The notes beneath the pieces were generated by a model that worked only from the letters and a program-made list of their open reading frames with translations, searched no databases and was not told the origin of the DNA. Of a stretch of 55,690 nucleotides of DNA, positions 27,300 to 37,432 are shown in pieces (within the stretch, counting starts at the first letter, position 1; each line of letters begins with the position of its first letter). Made by a program: the position numbers and the translations under genes. The stretch is from Amphritea sp. (GTDB taxonomy: Bacteria; Pseudomonadota; Gammaproteobacteria; Pseudomonadales; Balneatricaceae), in contig JAOXSA010000058.1 of NCBI GenBank assembly GCA_025800245.1, positions 1 to 55,690 on the forward strand. Reading direction: 5' to 3'.

Positions 27300-28241
27300 A
27301 TGATCCTTTCAGAAAAGCCCCCTATCCATAATCAGTTAGAGTTCTTTATTGAAGAAGCGGTAAAAGCCCGCCCGGTAAGAACGGCAGTGGTACACCCGGT
27401 TGAGCATAATGGACTGATGGGGGCTGTTGAAGCCGCAGAGCGGGGATTGATTGAACCGATTCTGATCGGTCCTGAAGCCCGCATTAAAGCAGCTGCTGAA
27501 GCCAACGGACTGAATATCGACGGTTATGAACTGATCGACGTAGAGCATAGCCATGCAGCGGCAGAAAAATCCGTCAGCCTGGTGCGGGAAGCCAAAGCAG
27601 AAACCCTGATGAAAGGTGATCTGGGGACATCAGAGCTGCTCAGTGCGGTAATTCACAAGACCCAGGGCATTCGTACCGAACGCCGTCAGAGCCATATCTT
27701 TGTTCTGGATGTGCCAAACTACCATAAGCCACTGATGATCACCGATGCTGCCATCAACGTCACACCGGATCTGAATGTGAAGCGGGACATCGTTCAGAAT
27801 GCGATCGACTTCTGTCACGCGCTGGGTATCAAGCAACCGAAAGTAGCGATCCTTGCCGCGGTTGAAAAAGTAAAAGCCTCTATGCCGAGTACCATTGATG
27901 CCGCTGCGCTTTGCAAAATGGCAGACCGCGGTCAGATCACCGGTGCGATACTGGATGGCCCACTGGCGTTTGATAATGCAATCTCCCAGCAGGCAGCGAT
28001 TGATAAACATATCACTTCACCGGTTTCAGGAGATGCCGATATTCTGCTGGCTCCGGATCTGGAGGCCGCCAACATGATCGCCAAGCAACTGATCTATCTG
28101 GCCGACGCCAAGTCCGCAGGCATCGCGCTGGGCGCCCGCGCACCGATCATTCTGAACAGCCGTTCCGATGGTACTCTGGCCCGCCTGGCGTCCTGCGCCC
28201 TGGCATCTCATATGGTCCTGCACCCTCAGGGAGAGAAGTAA
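27300..28241 (+). CDS. Phosphate acyltransferase (Pta/Ptb family)
   Basis: This 313-residue enzyme belongs to the phosphate acetyl/butyryltransferase family, which exchanges CoA and phosphate on acyl groups. Visible blocks include LIGPEARIKAAAE, TLMKGDLGTSELLSAV, the DVPNYHKPLMITDAAINVTPDL region and GPLAFDNAIS. CAGGAG lies 8 nt before the ATG at 27300; the longer frame start at 27264 is not needed. It is directly followed by an acetate/propionate kinase gene, forming an acyl-CoA to acyl-phosphate to ATP pair. Acetyl-CoA is the default substrate, but the short form resembles Ptb enough that propionyl or butyryl groups are possible. Confidence 0.85.
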   Translation: MILSEKPPIHNQLEFFIEEAVKARPVRTAVVHPVEHNGLMGAVEAAERGLIEPILIGPEARIKAAAEANGLNIDGYELIDVEHSHAAAEKSVSLVREAKAETLMKGDLGTSELLSAVIHKTQGIRTERRQSHIFVLDVPNYHKPLMITDAAINVTPDLNVKRDIVQNAIDFCHALGIKQPKVAILAAVEKVKASMPSTIDAAALCKMADRGQITGAILDGPLAFDNAISQQAAIDKHITSPVSGDADILLAPDLEAANMIAKQLIYLADAKSAGIALGARAPIILNSRSDGTLARLASCALASHMVLHPQGEK

Positions 28242-28242
28242 T

Positions 28243-29433
28243 ATGAGCCTGATTCTGACAGTCAACGGTGGTTCATCCAGCCTCAAGTGCGCTCTGTTTT
28301 CCCGACACACTCAGAACAGTGAATGCCTGTACCAGTTTAAGCTGGGCAATATTCTCAACACGCCAACCCTGAAAGTCATTGCTGGCAACGGTAAAACACT
28401 GGAACAACAGCAGCTGGACATGGCGAAAGTTGATCGGGACAACCGCCATCAGGCCTGTCTGGACCAGGTGATTCAATGGGTCCATAAGCAGCTGCCAGAT
28501 AGCCGTATCAGCGCCTTCGGACACCGGGTTGTGCATGGTGGCGAGGCGTTCAGCGATCCGGTAATGATCAGCGAAGATATTCTGCAACAGCTGGAGGAGT
28601 TTATTCCTCTGGCGCCCCTGCATCAGCCTTACAACCTCAAGCTGATTCGCGCCTGCCAGCAACTGGAACCGGAACTGCCTCAGATCGCCTGCTTTGACAC
28701 TATGTTTCATATCGGCCAGCCACAGGTCGAGCGACACTACGCGATTCCTCGCAAATATACCGAGGCAGGCATCCATAAATACGGCTTCCATGGTCTTTCA
28801 TACGAGTTCATTCAGCGTTCACTGGAGCATATCGGACAGGGCTTCGAAAGCGGCAAAACCATCATTTGCCACCTGGGTGCCGGCGCCAGCATGTGCGCGG
28901 TGAACAATGGTAAATCGATCGCCTCGACTATGGGTTTTACCGCTGTTGACGGTCTGCCTATGGGCAGCCGCACCGGTAATATCGATCCGGGTGTACTGCT
29001 GTATCTGCAGCGACATTACGATATGGACGTCGATCAGTTGGAAAGCTTCCTGTACAAAGAAGCAGGCTGGCTGGGTGTCTCCGGCATCAGCTCCGATATG
29101 CTGGAACTGCAGCAGGCTGAGCAACCGGAAGCAGAAGAAGCGATCGCCATGTTCTGCTACCGTGCGGCACTGGAAATTGGCCGTCTGAGTGCTGCGCTGC
29201 AGGGGCTGGAACAACTGGTATTTACCGGCGGTGTGGGTGAAAACGACAGCAAGATCCGTAAGCGTATCTGTGACCAGCTCGGCTGGATGAGTGTTAAGCT
29301 GAATAAATCCGCCAACAAGGAAGCTGAAGCGATTATCAGCAAGGCCACCAGCCCGGTAACGGTGCGGGTGATCCCAACCAACGAAGAAGCGATGATCGCG
29401 CTACACACTGAGGAAGTCTTGTCAGAAGACTGA
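28243..29433 (+). CDS. ackA: Acetate/propionate kinase
   Basis: The 396-residue protein starts SLILTVNGGSSSLKCALF, the phosphate-binding signature of acetate kinases, and has the FGHRVVHGGEAF, CFDTMFHIGQP, KYGFHGLSYEF, HLGAGASMCAV and VFTGGVGENDSKIR blocks of the ASKHA fold. It makes ATP from acyl-phosphate. It begins 1 nt after the phosphate acyltransferase stop, so the two are an operon. The frame's upstream part overlaps the preceding gene and is rejected. Confidence 0.92.
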   Translation: MSLILTVNGGSSSLKCALFSRHTQNSECLYQFKLGNILNTPTLKVIAGNGKTLEQQQLDMAKVDRDNRHQACLDQVIQWVHKQLPDSRISAFGHRVVHGGEAFSDPVMISEDILQQLEEFIPLAPLHQPYNLKLIRACQQLEPELPQIACFDTMFHIGQPQVERHYAIPRKYTEAGIHKYGFHGLSYEFIQRSLEHIGQGFESGKTIICHLGAGASMCAVNNGKSIASTMGFTAVDGLPMGSRTGNIDPGVLLYLQRHYDMDVDQLESFLYKEAGWLGVSGISSDMLELQQAEQPEAEEAIAMFCYRAALEIGRLSAALQGLEQLVFTGGVGENDSKIRKRICDQLGWMSVKLNKSANKEAEAIISKATSPVTVRVIPTNEEAMIALHTEEVLSED

Positions 29434-29503
29434 TTCTGACTCACCGGAGGAGCTTCCCTCCCCTCGTTGGAGACTGCCATACCGCTTGCTAGAATAAGCG
29501 GCT

Positions 29504-31183
29504 ATGGCAGACATCTCTTTTCAACCCGCGTCACTCTCTGATCCTCTCTACTATCTGGCCAATGCCCGGTTACTGATCCAGTGGTCACTGGAACACCACC
29601 ATGACTTGTTACTGCCTGATGAGGTCGCGCTGTTAAACAGGCTGCTGGAAACCTCTGATGACACGCAGGCACTGCTGATCCGGATGGTGATGCGTAAAGG
29701 TGAACTGTTTCGCCTGGATAGCCTGGAATATCGCGAGATTACGGATAGCCTCTCTGCAATAGTAAGCCTGGAACAACAGGGGCTAGTCCACACAGATCCG
29801 GCGCTGAACATAGAACAGTTATGCCGGTTACTGCGTAAAGCAGAATGCCTGATACTTGCCCGTAGCCTGCTTCCTGATCAGCAAATTCCGGCCTCCACCA
29901 GCAAAGCACTCCTGACAGAGGAACTGCTGATGCAATTTGCAGATGCACCTCCACGCTCGCTTTCACAGTGGTGGCCATCGGCCACAACGTCGTTGCTGCA
30001 GCTCACTGTGATGCCACTGTTTGAAAGACTGCGGCTGATGTTCTTTGGCAACCTGCATCAGGACGGGTCTGAGTTTGTACTGACCGAGCTGGGCATCCAG
30101 CATTATGAAACTGTCACGCTGAACCGGGAGTCCAGAGCTTTCTCCTCCCGCCAGGATGTTGACCTGTATCTGCAGATGCAGGCTGTTTACGATGCATTAG
30201 AGCAGGGAGAAAGCTCAAGTACTCTGGCTGCAGACCTTCCCACCCAGGTTGACAATAACTGGCTCAACCGGCGCTACCACAAGGTTCTGTTTGAGCTGGG
30301 CCACAGTGCCGAACGGCAAGGCGACATATCCACAGCCCTGGCACTGTATCAGCGCAGTAACACGCCACAGGCAGCTATACGCGCACTCCGTGTAAAGGAG
30401 AAGCAACCAGATAACGACCATTGCGCTCTTTACCGGGAAGCCCAGGCACTTTCGGAGAAATATCAGCAACCGGAATATCGCATCAGCTTTGAACGTGTCA
30501 GCCAGCGCTGTGCCCGTAAAGCCGGTATCAGTCATTCACGTCCAGCAAAGATAAAGCTCCCTGAACAGCGTCTTACACTCCCCAGACAGCAGGATAAAAG
30601 TGTCGAGCAACAGGTAATCGACCATCTGACCCGGCAGGGTTACAGAGCCTTTCATACTGAAAGCCAACTGATCAATGGCTTGTTCGGCCTGCTATTCTGG
30701 CCCGCAATTTTCAGTCCGGTAAAAGGCACCTTCTTCCACCCCTTCCAGAGTGGGCCCGCCGACCTCTACGACCCTGCATTTACAACACCCAGGCAGAACC
30801 TGATCGATTCCTTACTGAAAAGCCTCGACAGTGATCAGTACAAACAGCAGATCCATAGCACATACCACCAGAAACTGGGCACCAGTTGCGCCATGATCCA
30901 CTGGCCTTCACTGCCCTCTGAGCTGCTGGATCTTGCACTGGATCTTATTCCGTCCGATCACCTTAAAACCGTTTTTGAACACCTGCTTCTGGATCTTAAG
31001 CACCATCGACGCGGCCTGCCTGATCTGACCTGTTTCGATCCGGCCAATCAGTCCTACCAACTGATCGAAGTAAAAGGCCCGGGCGACAGGCTACAGGACC
31101 ACCAAAGACTGTGGATAGAGTTTCTGATTGCTCAGGGAATTGAAACGGAAGTCTGGTATGTGGAATGGGAGGACGGGCTATAG
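29504..31183 (+). CDS. VRR-NUC domain nuclease, bacterial FAN1-like
   Basis: The 559-residue protein ends in a VRR-NUC (PD-(D/E)xK) nuclease domain: GLPDLTCF with D507, then LIEVKGPGD with E522 and K524, then the QRLWI helix. The N-terminal two-thirds has the helical architecture of FAN1, including a TPR-like stretch (LGHSAERQGDISTALALYQRS). FAN1 family enzymes are structure-specific nucleases acting on flaps and crosslink-containing DNA. It lies 70 nt after ackA, likely as an independent unit. The stop codon TAG is itself part of the heptamer array that follows. Confidence 0.87.
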   Translation: MADISFQPASLSDPLYYLANARLLIQWSLEHHHDLLLPDEVALLNRLLETSDDTQALLIRMVMRKGELFRLDSLEYREITDSLSAIVSLEQQGLVHTDPALNIEQLCRLLRKAECLILARSLLPDQQIPASTSKALLTEELLMQFADAPPRSLSQWWPSATTSLLQLTVMPLFERLRLMFFGNLHQDGSEFVLTELGIQHYETVTLNRESRAFSSRQDVDLYLQMQAVYDALEQGESSSTLAADLPTQVDNNWLNRRYHKVLFELGHSAERQGDISTALALYQRSNTPQAAIRALRVKEKQPDNDHCALYREAQALSEKYQQPEYRISFERVSQRCARKAGISHSRPAKIKLPEQRLTLPRQQDKSVEQQVIDHLTRQGYRAFHTESQLINGLFGLLFWPAIFSPVKGTFFHPFQSGPADLYDPAFTTPRQNLIDSLLKSLDSDQYKQQIHSTYHQKLGTSCAMIHWPSLPSELLDLALDLIPSDHLKTVFEHLLLDLKHHRRGLPDLTCFDPANQSYQLIEVKGPGDRLQDHQRLWIEFLIAQGIETEVWYVEWEDGL

Positions 31184-31243
31184 TGGCGAGTGGCGAGTGG
31201 CGAGTGGCGAGTGGCGAGTGGCGAGTGGCGAGTGGCGAGTGGC
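31182..31243 (+). repeat. Heptanucleotide tandem array (GAGTGGC), 8 full units plus one partial
   Basis: A 6-nt AGTGGC, whose first two bases belong to the stop codon of the FAN1-like gene, is followed by eight perfect GAGTGGC units and a decayed unit GAGCGGA. It separates the convergent FAN1-like and thioredoxin-like genes. Confidence 0.97.
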
Positions 31244-31285
31244 GAGCGGATTATCTGAAAAATACTATTCCCCTGCACAAGGTAT

Positions 31286-31606
31286 TCAGTAATTCATAAT
31301 CCGCTTAATATCAGCAACCAGTTGGCCTACACTGAGGTTACGGCCCTCTCTGAGCCACTCTTTACCCTCTCGAAAAAACAGAATGGTAGGGATGCTGAAT
31401 ACGCCAAAGTGACTGCTGATGATGTTGAGTTGTTGAAGATGGACTTCAATCTGCTGCACATGGAGGAAACGCTCCCCCACGATCTGTGCAATCTTAGGCT
31501 TAAGTGCCTCACAAACCGAACAGTTCTCACCGCTGAAATACAACAACACCGAAGGGCTTTGCTCTATCTCTGACAAGACGGTATTCAGATCGGAATTGAG
31601 TTTCAT
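31286..31606 (-). CDS. Thioredoxin family protein
   Basis: The 106-residue product has a thioredoxin fold pattern: SPSVLLYFSGENCSVCEALKPKI with the redox pair CSVC, and the cis-Pro loop FSIPTILFF. There is no signal peptide, so it is probably cytoplasmic. The CSVC active site differs from the CGPC of thioredoxin, suggesting a specialised reductase or a regulatory thioredoxin. The ATG at 31606 (MKLNSDLNT) with GAAGAGA upstream is preferred over a GTG at 31645 that would begin beside the neighbouring hairpin element. Confidence 0.82.
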   Translation of the reverse strand: MKLNSDLNTVLSEIEQSPSVLLYFSGENCSVCEALKPKIAQIVGERFLHVQQIEVHLQQLNIISSHFGVFSIPTILFFREGKEWLREGRNLSVGQLVADIKRIMNY

Positions 31607-31650
31607 TATCTCTTCAGCCTTTCCAACCACTACCCTCTCCATCACATATC

Positions 31651-31756
31651 GGCACGAGGGCGTGCCTCACTACAGCGTACTTATCCTGCTTCAGGAGTTC
31701 TCGCTTTTTCCAGCAAGCGGCTTGCCGCGGTCGAGCAAGGCGGGCTTTAGCCCGCC
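31651..31756. repeat. Hairpin cassette element between the thioredoxin-like gene and rlmB
   Basis: Contains GGCACG-AGGG-CGTGCC (31651-31666), GCGGC-TT-GCCGC (31717-31728) and GGCGGGCT-TT-AGCCCGCC (31739-31756), joined by CTTTTTCCAGCAA and followed by GTTCCAGC. The linkers match those at 26.0-27.1 kb, while two of the three stems differ completely in sequence yet pair perfectly. Confidence 0.88.
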
Positions 31757-31770
31757 GTTCCAGCCACGAG

Positions 31771-32517
31771 CTACGAACCCGCTTTCCTTTGTCTGACCGC
31801 CTCAAACAAACAAACCCCGGTCGCTACGGAGACGTTCAGAGAAGACACCTCCCCTGCCATATCGATCTTCACCAGGTGATCGCAATGTTCGCGGGTCAGG
31901 CGGCGCATGCCTTTGCCTTCTGCGCCCATCACTAATGCCATCGGGCCTTTCAGATCGGCATCGTAGATCAGGGTTTGTGCTTCGCCGGCAGTACCGGTAA
32001 TCCAGATGCCCCGCTGTTGCAGATCCTTAAGAGTACGGGCCAGGTTGGTAACCAGCACGTAGGGCACGACTTCAGCAGCGCCACAGGCAACCTTGCTTGC
32101 GGTTGCATTCAGAGGCGCTGATTTATCTTTCGGTGCGATCACGGCGTGCACACTGGCGGCATCGGCAGTACGCAGACAGGCCCCCAGGTTATGAGGATCA
32201 GTTACTCCGTCCAGTACCAGCAGAAAAGCGGGCTCTTCGAGCTTATCCAGCATGCTATCCAGAAACTGTTCGTTCTTGGCCTGAATCGGTTCTACTGCAA
32301 CAACGACGCCCTGATGCACACCGCCTTCAGCCATATCATCCAGCTCTTTACGGCTGGTCCACTGCATCCGGATTCCCTGTTGAGCGGCCAGATCCAGCAG
32401 TTTCTGCATCCGGTTATCGTTGCGGCCTTTCTGGATCCACATCCCTTTGACCCGCTTGCTGTCACGGTTCAGGGTGGTAGTCGCGGCATGAATGCCAAAA
32501 ATATACTCAGGTCGCAT
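31771..32517 (-). CDS. rlmB: 23S rRNA (guanosine-2'-O-)-methyltransferase RlmB
   Basis: RlmB methylates G2251 in the peptidyl-transferase region of 23S rRNA. The 248-residue SpoU-family protein has an N-terminal substrate-binding domain ([12 protein letters not shown]) and a knotted SAM domain with [35 protein letters not shown] and [18 protein letters not shown]. Its last residues (AGS) and TAG stop lie at the boundary with the hairpin cassette. Confidence 0.95.
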   Translation of the reverse strand: MRPEYIFGIHAATTTLNRDSKRVKGMWIQKGRNDNRMQKLLDLAAQQGIRMQWTSRKELDDMAEGGVHQGVVVAVEPIQAKNEQFLDSMLDKLEEPAFLLVLDGVTDPHNLGACLRTADAASVHAVIAPKDKSAPLNATASKVACGAAEVVPYVLVTNLARTLKDLQQRGIWITGTAGEAQTLIYDADLKGPMALVMGAEGKGMRRLTREHCDHLVKIDMAGEVSSLNVSVATGVCLFEAVRQRKAGS

Positions 32518-32561
32518 CGGCGCCTCTTTTGTCTGTTCTCTTCAGTTTTTGGTGCATACCG

Positions 32562-33572
32562 TTAAGCACGGTTTCCCAACCAGTCACCTGCCTGTTGCTG
32601 TATCAGCGTCAGCAGCAGCTGGATCATCGGTTCATTATCATTCAGTGCAGGGATATATTGATACTGCTCACCACCGGCTTCGGTAAAGACTTCACGGTTT
32701 TCTTCAGCGATCTCTTCCAGTGTTTCAAGGCAATCTGCAGCAAACGCCGGGCAGATAACTTCCAGTTTTTTAATCCCTTGCTCCGGAAAGCTTTCCAGGG
32801 TTTTGTCGGTGTATGGCTGGAGCCACTCTTTTGGCCCGAAACGGGACTGGAATGTAGTCAGCCATTCACCGTCTTTCAGGTTCAGCGCTTCAGCCAGCAG
32901 TTCAGAGGTGCGGTGACACTGCTGCGGATATGGGTCGCCCTTGTCGGCGTACTCTTTCGGAATACCGTGATATGACAGCACCAGTTTATCCACTGCAGGC
33001 TTATCGGCCCGGAAGCTACGTACGGATTCAGCCAGCGCCTCGATATACCGAGGATGATCATGATAATCACGGACAATGCGAATATCCGGAATATTACGGC
33101 GGCTCAACTGGAAACGGTTAATCTGATCGTAGATCGGCGCCGTCGTAGTCGCAGAATACTGCGGATACAGAGGGATAACAAAGATTCGCTCGTAACCGGC
33201 GTCCGTCAGTTCCTGCAAGCGGGGGGTCAGGCCCGGGTTCCCGTAGGTCATCGCAGAAAAGACCTGCAAACCGCTGTCCGGGTACTGCTGCTGGAGCTTC
33301 AGATTCAGCGCCGCTACCTGGCGGTTAAGAATCAGCCGTAATGGCGAATCTTCATCCCAGATCGAAGCGTAGAGCTTAGCGACCTTTTTCGGTCGGAAGG
33401 TCAGGATAATACCATTCAGTACCGCCAACCAGACCAGACGCATCGGTCCGTCACCTTCTACTACCCGGCGGTCGGATAGAAATTCTTTCAGATAGCGGCG
33501 CACTGCGCCCGGGGTCGGTTCGTCCGGTGATCCCAGATTTACCAGCAATACTGCAGTTTTAGACTGACTCAT
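32562..33572 (-). CDS. hemH: Ferrochelatase
   Basis: HemH inserts iron into protoporphyrin IX in the last step of haem synthesis. The 336-residue protein has the N-terminal AVLLVNLGSPDEPTPGAVRRYL, the catalytic-His region LVLSYHGIPKEYADKGDPY and the FQSRFGPKEWLQPYT block with the conserved Glu. It lies 44 nt upstream of rlmB on the same strand, probably co-transcribed with it. Confidence 0.96.
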   Translation of the reverse strand: MSQSKTAVLLVNLGSPDEPTPGAVRRYLKEFLSDRRVVEGDGPMRLVWLAVLNGIILTFRPKKVAKLYASIWDEDSPLRLILNRQVAALNLKLQQQYPDSGLQVFSAMTYGNPGLTPRLQELTDAGYERIFVIPLYPQYSATTTAPIYDQINRFQLSRRNIPDIRIVRDYHDHPRYIEALAESVRSFRADKPAVDKLVLSYHGIPKEYADKGDPYPQQCHRTSELLAEALNLKDGEWLTTFQSRFGPKEWLQPYTDKTLESFPEQGIKKLEVICPAFAADCLETLEEIAEENREVFTEAGGEQYQYIPALNDNEPMIQLLLTLIQQQAGDWLGNRA

Positions 33573-33627
33573 TCAGTATCGGTCCATGCAAGAGAAAGAG
33601 CGCTATTATCGCAAATTACAGGCAATA

Positions 33628-33653
33628 AAAAACCGCTCAGTTGAGCGGTTTTT
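33628..33653 (-). terminator. Rho-independent terminator after adk
   Basis: A long perfect stem AAAAACCGCTCA/TGAGCGGTTTTT (33628-33639 and 33642-33653) with a 2-nt centre lies downstream of the adk stop on the minus strand. It separates adk from hemH. Confidence 0.9.
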
Positions 33654-33702
33654 CTAAACAGGCTTTTCAGTCGGACTTCTTAGTCAGGCTTAAGCTCTTA
33701 GC

Positions 33703-34759
<1,057 letters not shown>

Positions 34760-34801
34760 CTTTCCCTACTTGCTGATAAGCGACACCCACAAGCAGGGAA
34801 A
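34760..34801 (-). terminator. Probable terminator after ppc
   Basis: CTTTCCCTACTTG and CAAGCAGGGAAAG form a 13-bp stem with one mismatch and a 16-nt loop just downstream of the ppc stop. The T-run on the minus strand is short, so termination strength is uncertain. Confidence 0.55.
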
Positions 34802-34825
34802 GAAAGGTTGTTTATTGCCAGTTTA

Positions 34826-37432
34826 TCAGCCGGTGTTACGCATACCGGCAGAGATCCCGGCCATAGTGATCATCAGGGCCTGCTCCAGACGTTCATCAGG
34901 TTGATTCCGGTCCCGGTGCAACAGCTCTGCCTGGAGGAAATGGAGAGGATCGATATAAGGGTTACGCACATCAATGGATTGTCGAATGATCGGGTTCTCC
35001 TGCAACAGTTCATCCTGCTGTTTGATCTTCTTCACCAGCTCAACCGTATTGCTCAGCCGGTTACGCAGATCTGCCCCCAGTACACCGAGTTCTTCGGATA
35101 CCAGACGTTTTTCATAGTACGCCGCAATATTGGCATCTGCCTTGGCGACCACCATTTCCAGCATATCGATATAGGACTGAAAAAACGGCCACTCCCGACG
35201 CATCGTCTGCACCAGATCGAAACGCCCTTCATCCAGCGCCTTCTGCAGAGCGGTATCACTGCCCAGCCAGGCTGGTAGCATCAGACGGATCTGAGTCCAG
35301 GCAAAGATCCAGGGAATAGCCCGCAGGCTTTCCACGCCGCCATCAGCCCGACGCTTGGCAGGCCGGCTACCTAAAGGCAGCTTCGCCAGCTCCTGTTCCG
35401 GTGTCGCTGCGCGGAAATAAGGCACGAACTGCGCATCTTCCCGGACAATCGACCGATAAGACTGCAAGCCACTGCCTGCCAGATTGTCCATCAGATCACG
35501 CCACTCTGGCTTCGGTTCAGGTGCTGGCGCCAGTGAGGCTTCCAGCGTCGCTGAGGTATAGAGTTCCAGATTGCGCACCGCAATTTCCGGTACACCGAAC
35601 TTAAAGCGGATCATCTCACCCTGCTCTGTTACCCGCAGGCTGCCTGCGACGGAACCCGGGGGCTGAGCCAGAATCGCGGTATGGCTCGGGCCACCGCCAC
35701 GGCCTACGGTACCGCCGCGGCCATGGAACAGCGTCAGATGGGTATCATGCTCTTTACAGAGTCGGGTCAGAGCTTCCTGAGCCCGGTACTGTCCCCAGGC
35801 AGCGGCCAGCTGACCGGCATCCTTGGATGAGTCGGAATAACCGATCATCACTTCCTGATGACCTTCGGTGTAAAGCTTATACCAGGGAATATCCAGCAAC
35901 TGCCGGATGCAGCTTTCTGCGTTATCCAGATCGTCCAGTGTTTCAAACAGTGGCGCGACCCGGATATTGTGTTGAATACCGCACTCCTGCAGCAGCAGAA
36001 TTACCGCCAGGACATCTGATGGCTGGCTGGCCATGGAGATCACATAGGAGCCCAGCGAACTCTGCTCTTCCCGTGCAACCACGCGACAGGTGTCCAGCAC
36101 TTCCCGTACATTGTCGGAAGGCTGCCAGTCCCGGGGCAACAACGGTCGCTTCTCCTGCAGCTCTTTCAGCAGGAACGCCTGCTTATTCACCTCGCTCCAT
36201 TCGCTGTAACATCCCAGTCCATAGTAGCCGGTCAGCTCATCAAAAACCTCCATATGCCGATCCGAATTCTGACGGATATCCAGCTTAACCAGGGTCATAC
36301 CAAAACAGGCTACCCTGCGAATGGTGTCGGTCAGCAGGCCTTCGGCAATCACTTCCATACCACATTCACGCAAGGAAGCTTCGATCAGTAACAGAGGGTC
36401 AAGCAGTTGTTCCGGCTGCAAATAGACATCATCGGTTTCGCACAAGCGCCCATCCAGCAATTCTGTAGCCCAGAACTTTGTCATCCGCAGGCTGTCACGT
36501 ACTCCACGCAACAGCTCTCGATAGGGTTCAGGATGTTCACCGACTTGTGCGCGTAAAGCGGCACTGCACTGATTCATCGACAGTTCGCTACGCAGTGTAT
36601 CGATATCTTTCAGATACAGATCCGCCGCCATCCAGCGGGATAACAGCAAGACTTTCTCGGTCACAACAGAGGTAACATTGGGATTACCATCACGGTCTCC
36701 CCCCATCCATGAGGCAAACCGCACCGGCGAATGGGTCAGAGGCAGATGCTCATCAGTGGCATCGAAGAGTTGCTGATCAATATGACGCAGAAATACCGGC
36801 ACCGCTTCCCAGAGCGAGTTTTCTATGACCGCAAAGCCCCACTTGGCTTCATCAACCGGGGTCGGACGTTGCTTTCGGATCGCATCGGTATGCCAGGCCT
36901 GACTGATCAACTCTCGCAAACGGTGACGGACATTCTCACCACGATCGATCCGCTGCAGGCAATCGGTAATCGAGTCGAACTTCTGAATCAGCGTGCGGCG
37001 GTTAACCTCTGTCGGATGAGCAGTAAGTACTAACTCAACATCCATCTCTTTGACGGTTTCAGCCAGTTCCTGCTTACTCAGGCCTTTATGTAACAGACGG
37101 CCCAGCAAGCCGCAGAATGAATCACTGGTGCAGGCATCCATAACACCGGAGCGGCGTCGGACACGGTGATGTTCTTCAGCGATATTGGCCAGATTAAGGA
37201 ATTGGGTGAACGCGCGGGCAACCGGTAGCAGCTCGTCGTCATTGAGTTGGGAGAGAGTTTCCAGCAACTCGTCATCCGCCGGTTGTCCGGATGACCGGCC
37301 AGCTTTGGAGAGTTTACGAATGGTCTCTATGGTATCGAGAAAATCCTGGCCTTTGTGCGTGGCTATGGTCTGTCCCAGATACTCTCCCAGCATCCGGACA
37401 TCGTCGCGCAGGTCTTCATGAAGCGTCGTCAT
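34826..37432 (-). CDS. ppc: Phosphoenolpyruvate carboxylase
   Basis: Ppc makes oxaloacetate from phosphoenolpyruvate and bicarbonate, an anaplerotic step. The 868-residue product has the catalytic blocks VLTAHPTEVNRRT, SWMGGDRDGNPNVT, MIGYSDSSKDAG and FHGRGGTVGRGGGP, and ends with the family-typical MRNTG. The frame is open a further 69 codons upstream, but the ATG at 37432 (MTTLHEDLRDDVRMLG) with AGGGGAT upstream gives the normal length and start, so it is used. Confidence 0.97.
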   Translation of the reverse strand: MTTLHEDLRDDVRMLGEYLGQTIATHKGQDFLDTIETIRKLSKAGRSSGQPADDELLETLSQLNDDELLPVARAFTQFLNLANIAEEHHRVRRRSGVMDACTSDSFCGLLGRLLHKGLSKQELAETVKEMDVELVLTAHPTEVNRRTLIQKFDSITDCLQRIDRGENVRHRLRELISQAWHTDAIRKQRPTPVDEAKWGFAVIENSLWEAVPVFLRHIDQQLFDATDEHLPLTHSPVRFASWMGGDRDGNPNVTSVVTEKVLLLSRWMAADLYLKDIDTLRSELSMNQCSAALRAQVGEHPEPYRELLRGVRDSLRMTKFWATELLDGRLCETDDVYLQPEQLLDPLLLIEASLRECGMEVIAEGLLTDTIRRVACFGMTLVKLDIRQNSDRHMEVFDELTGYYGLGCYSEWSEVNKQAFLLKELQEKRPLLPRDWQPSDNVREVLDTCRVVAREEQSSLGSYVISMASQPSDVLAVILLLQECGIQHNIRVAPLFETLDDLDNAESCIRQLLDIPWYKLYTEGHQEVMIGYSDSSKDAGQLAAAWGQYRAQEALTRLCKEHDTHLTLFHGRGGTVGRGGGPSHTAILAQPPGSVAGSLRVTEQGEMIRFKFGVPEIAVRNLELYTSATLEASLAPAPEPKPEWRDLMDNLAGSGLQSYRSIVREDAQFVPYFRAATPEQELAKLPLGSRPAKRRADGGVESLRAIPWIFAWTQIRLMLPAWLGSDTALQKALDEGRFDLVQTMRREWPFFQSYIDMLEMVVAKADANIAAYYEKRLVSEELGVLGADLRNRLSNTVELVKKIKQQDELLQENPIIRQSIDVRNPYIDPLHFLQAELLHRDRNQPDERLEQALMITMAGISAGMRNTG

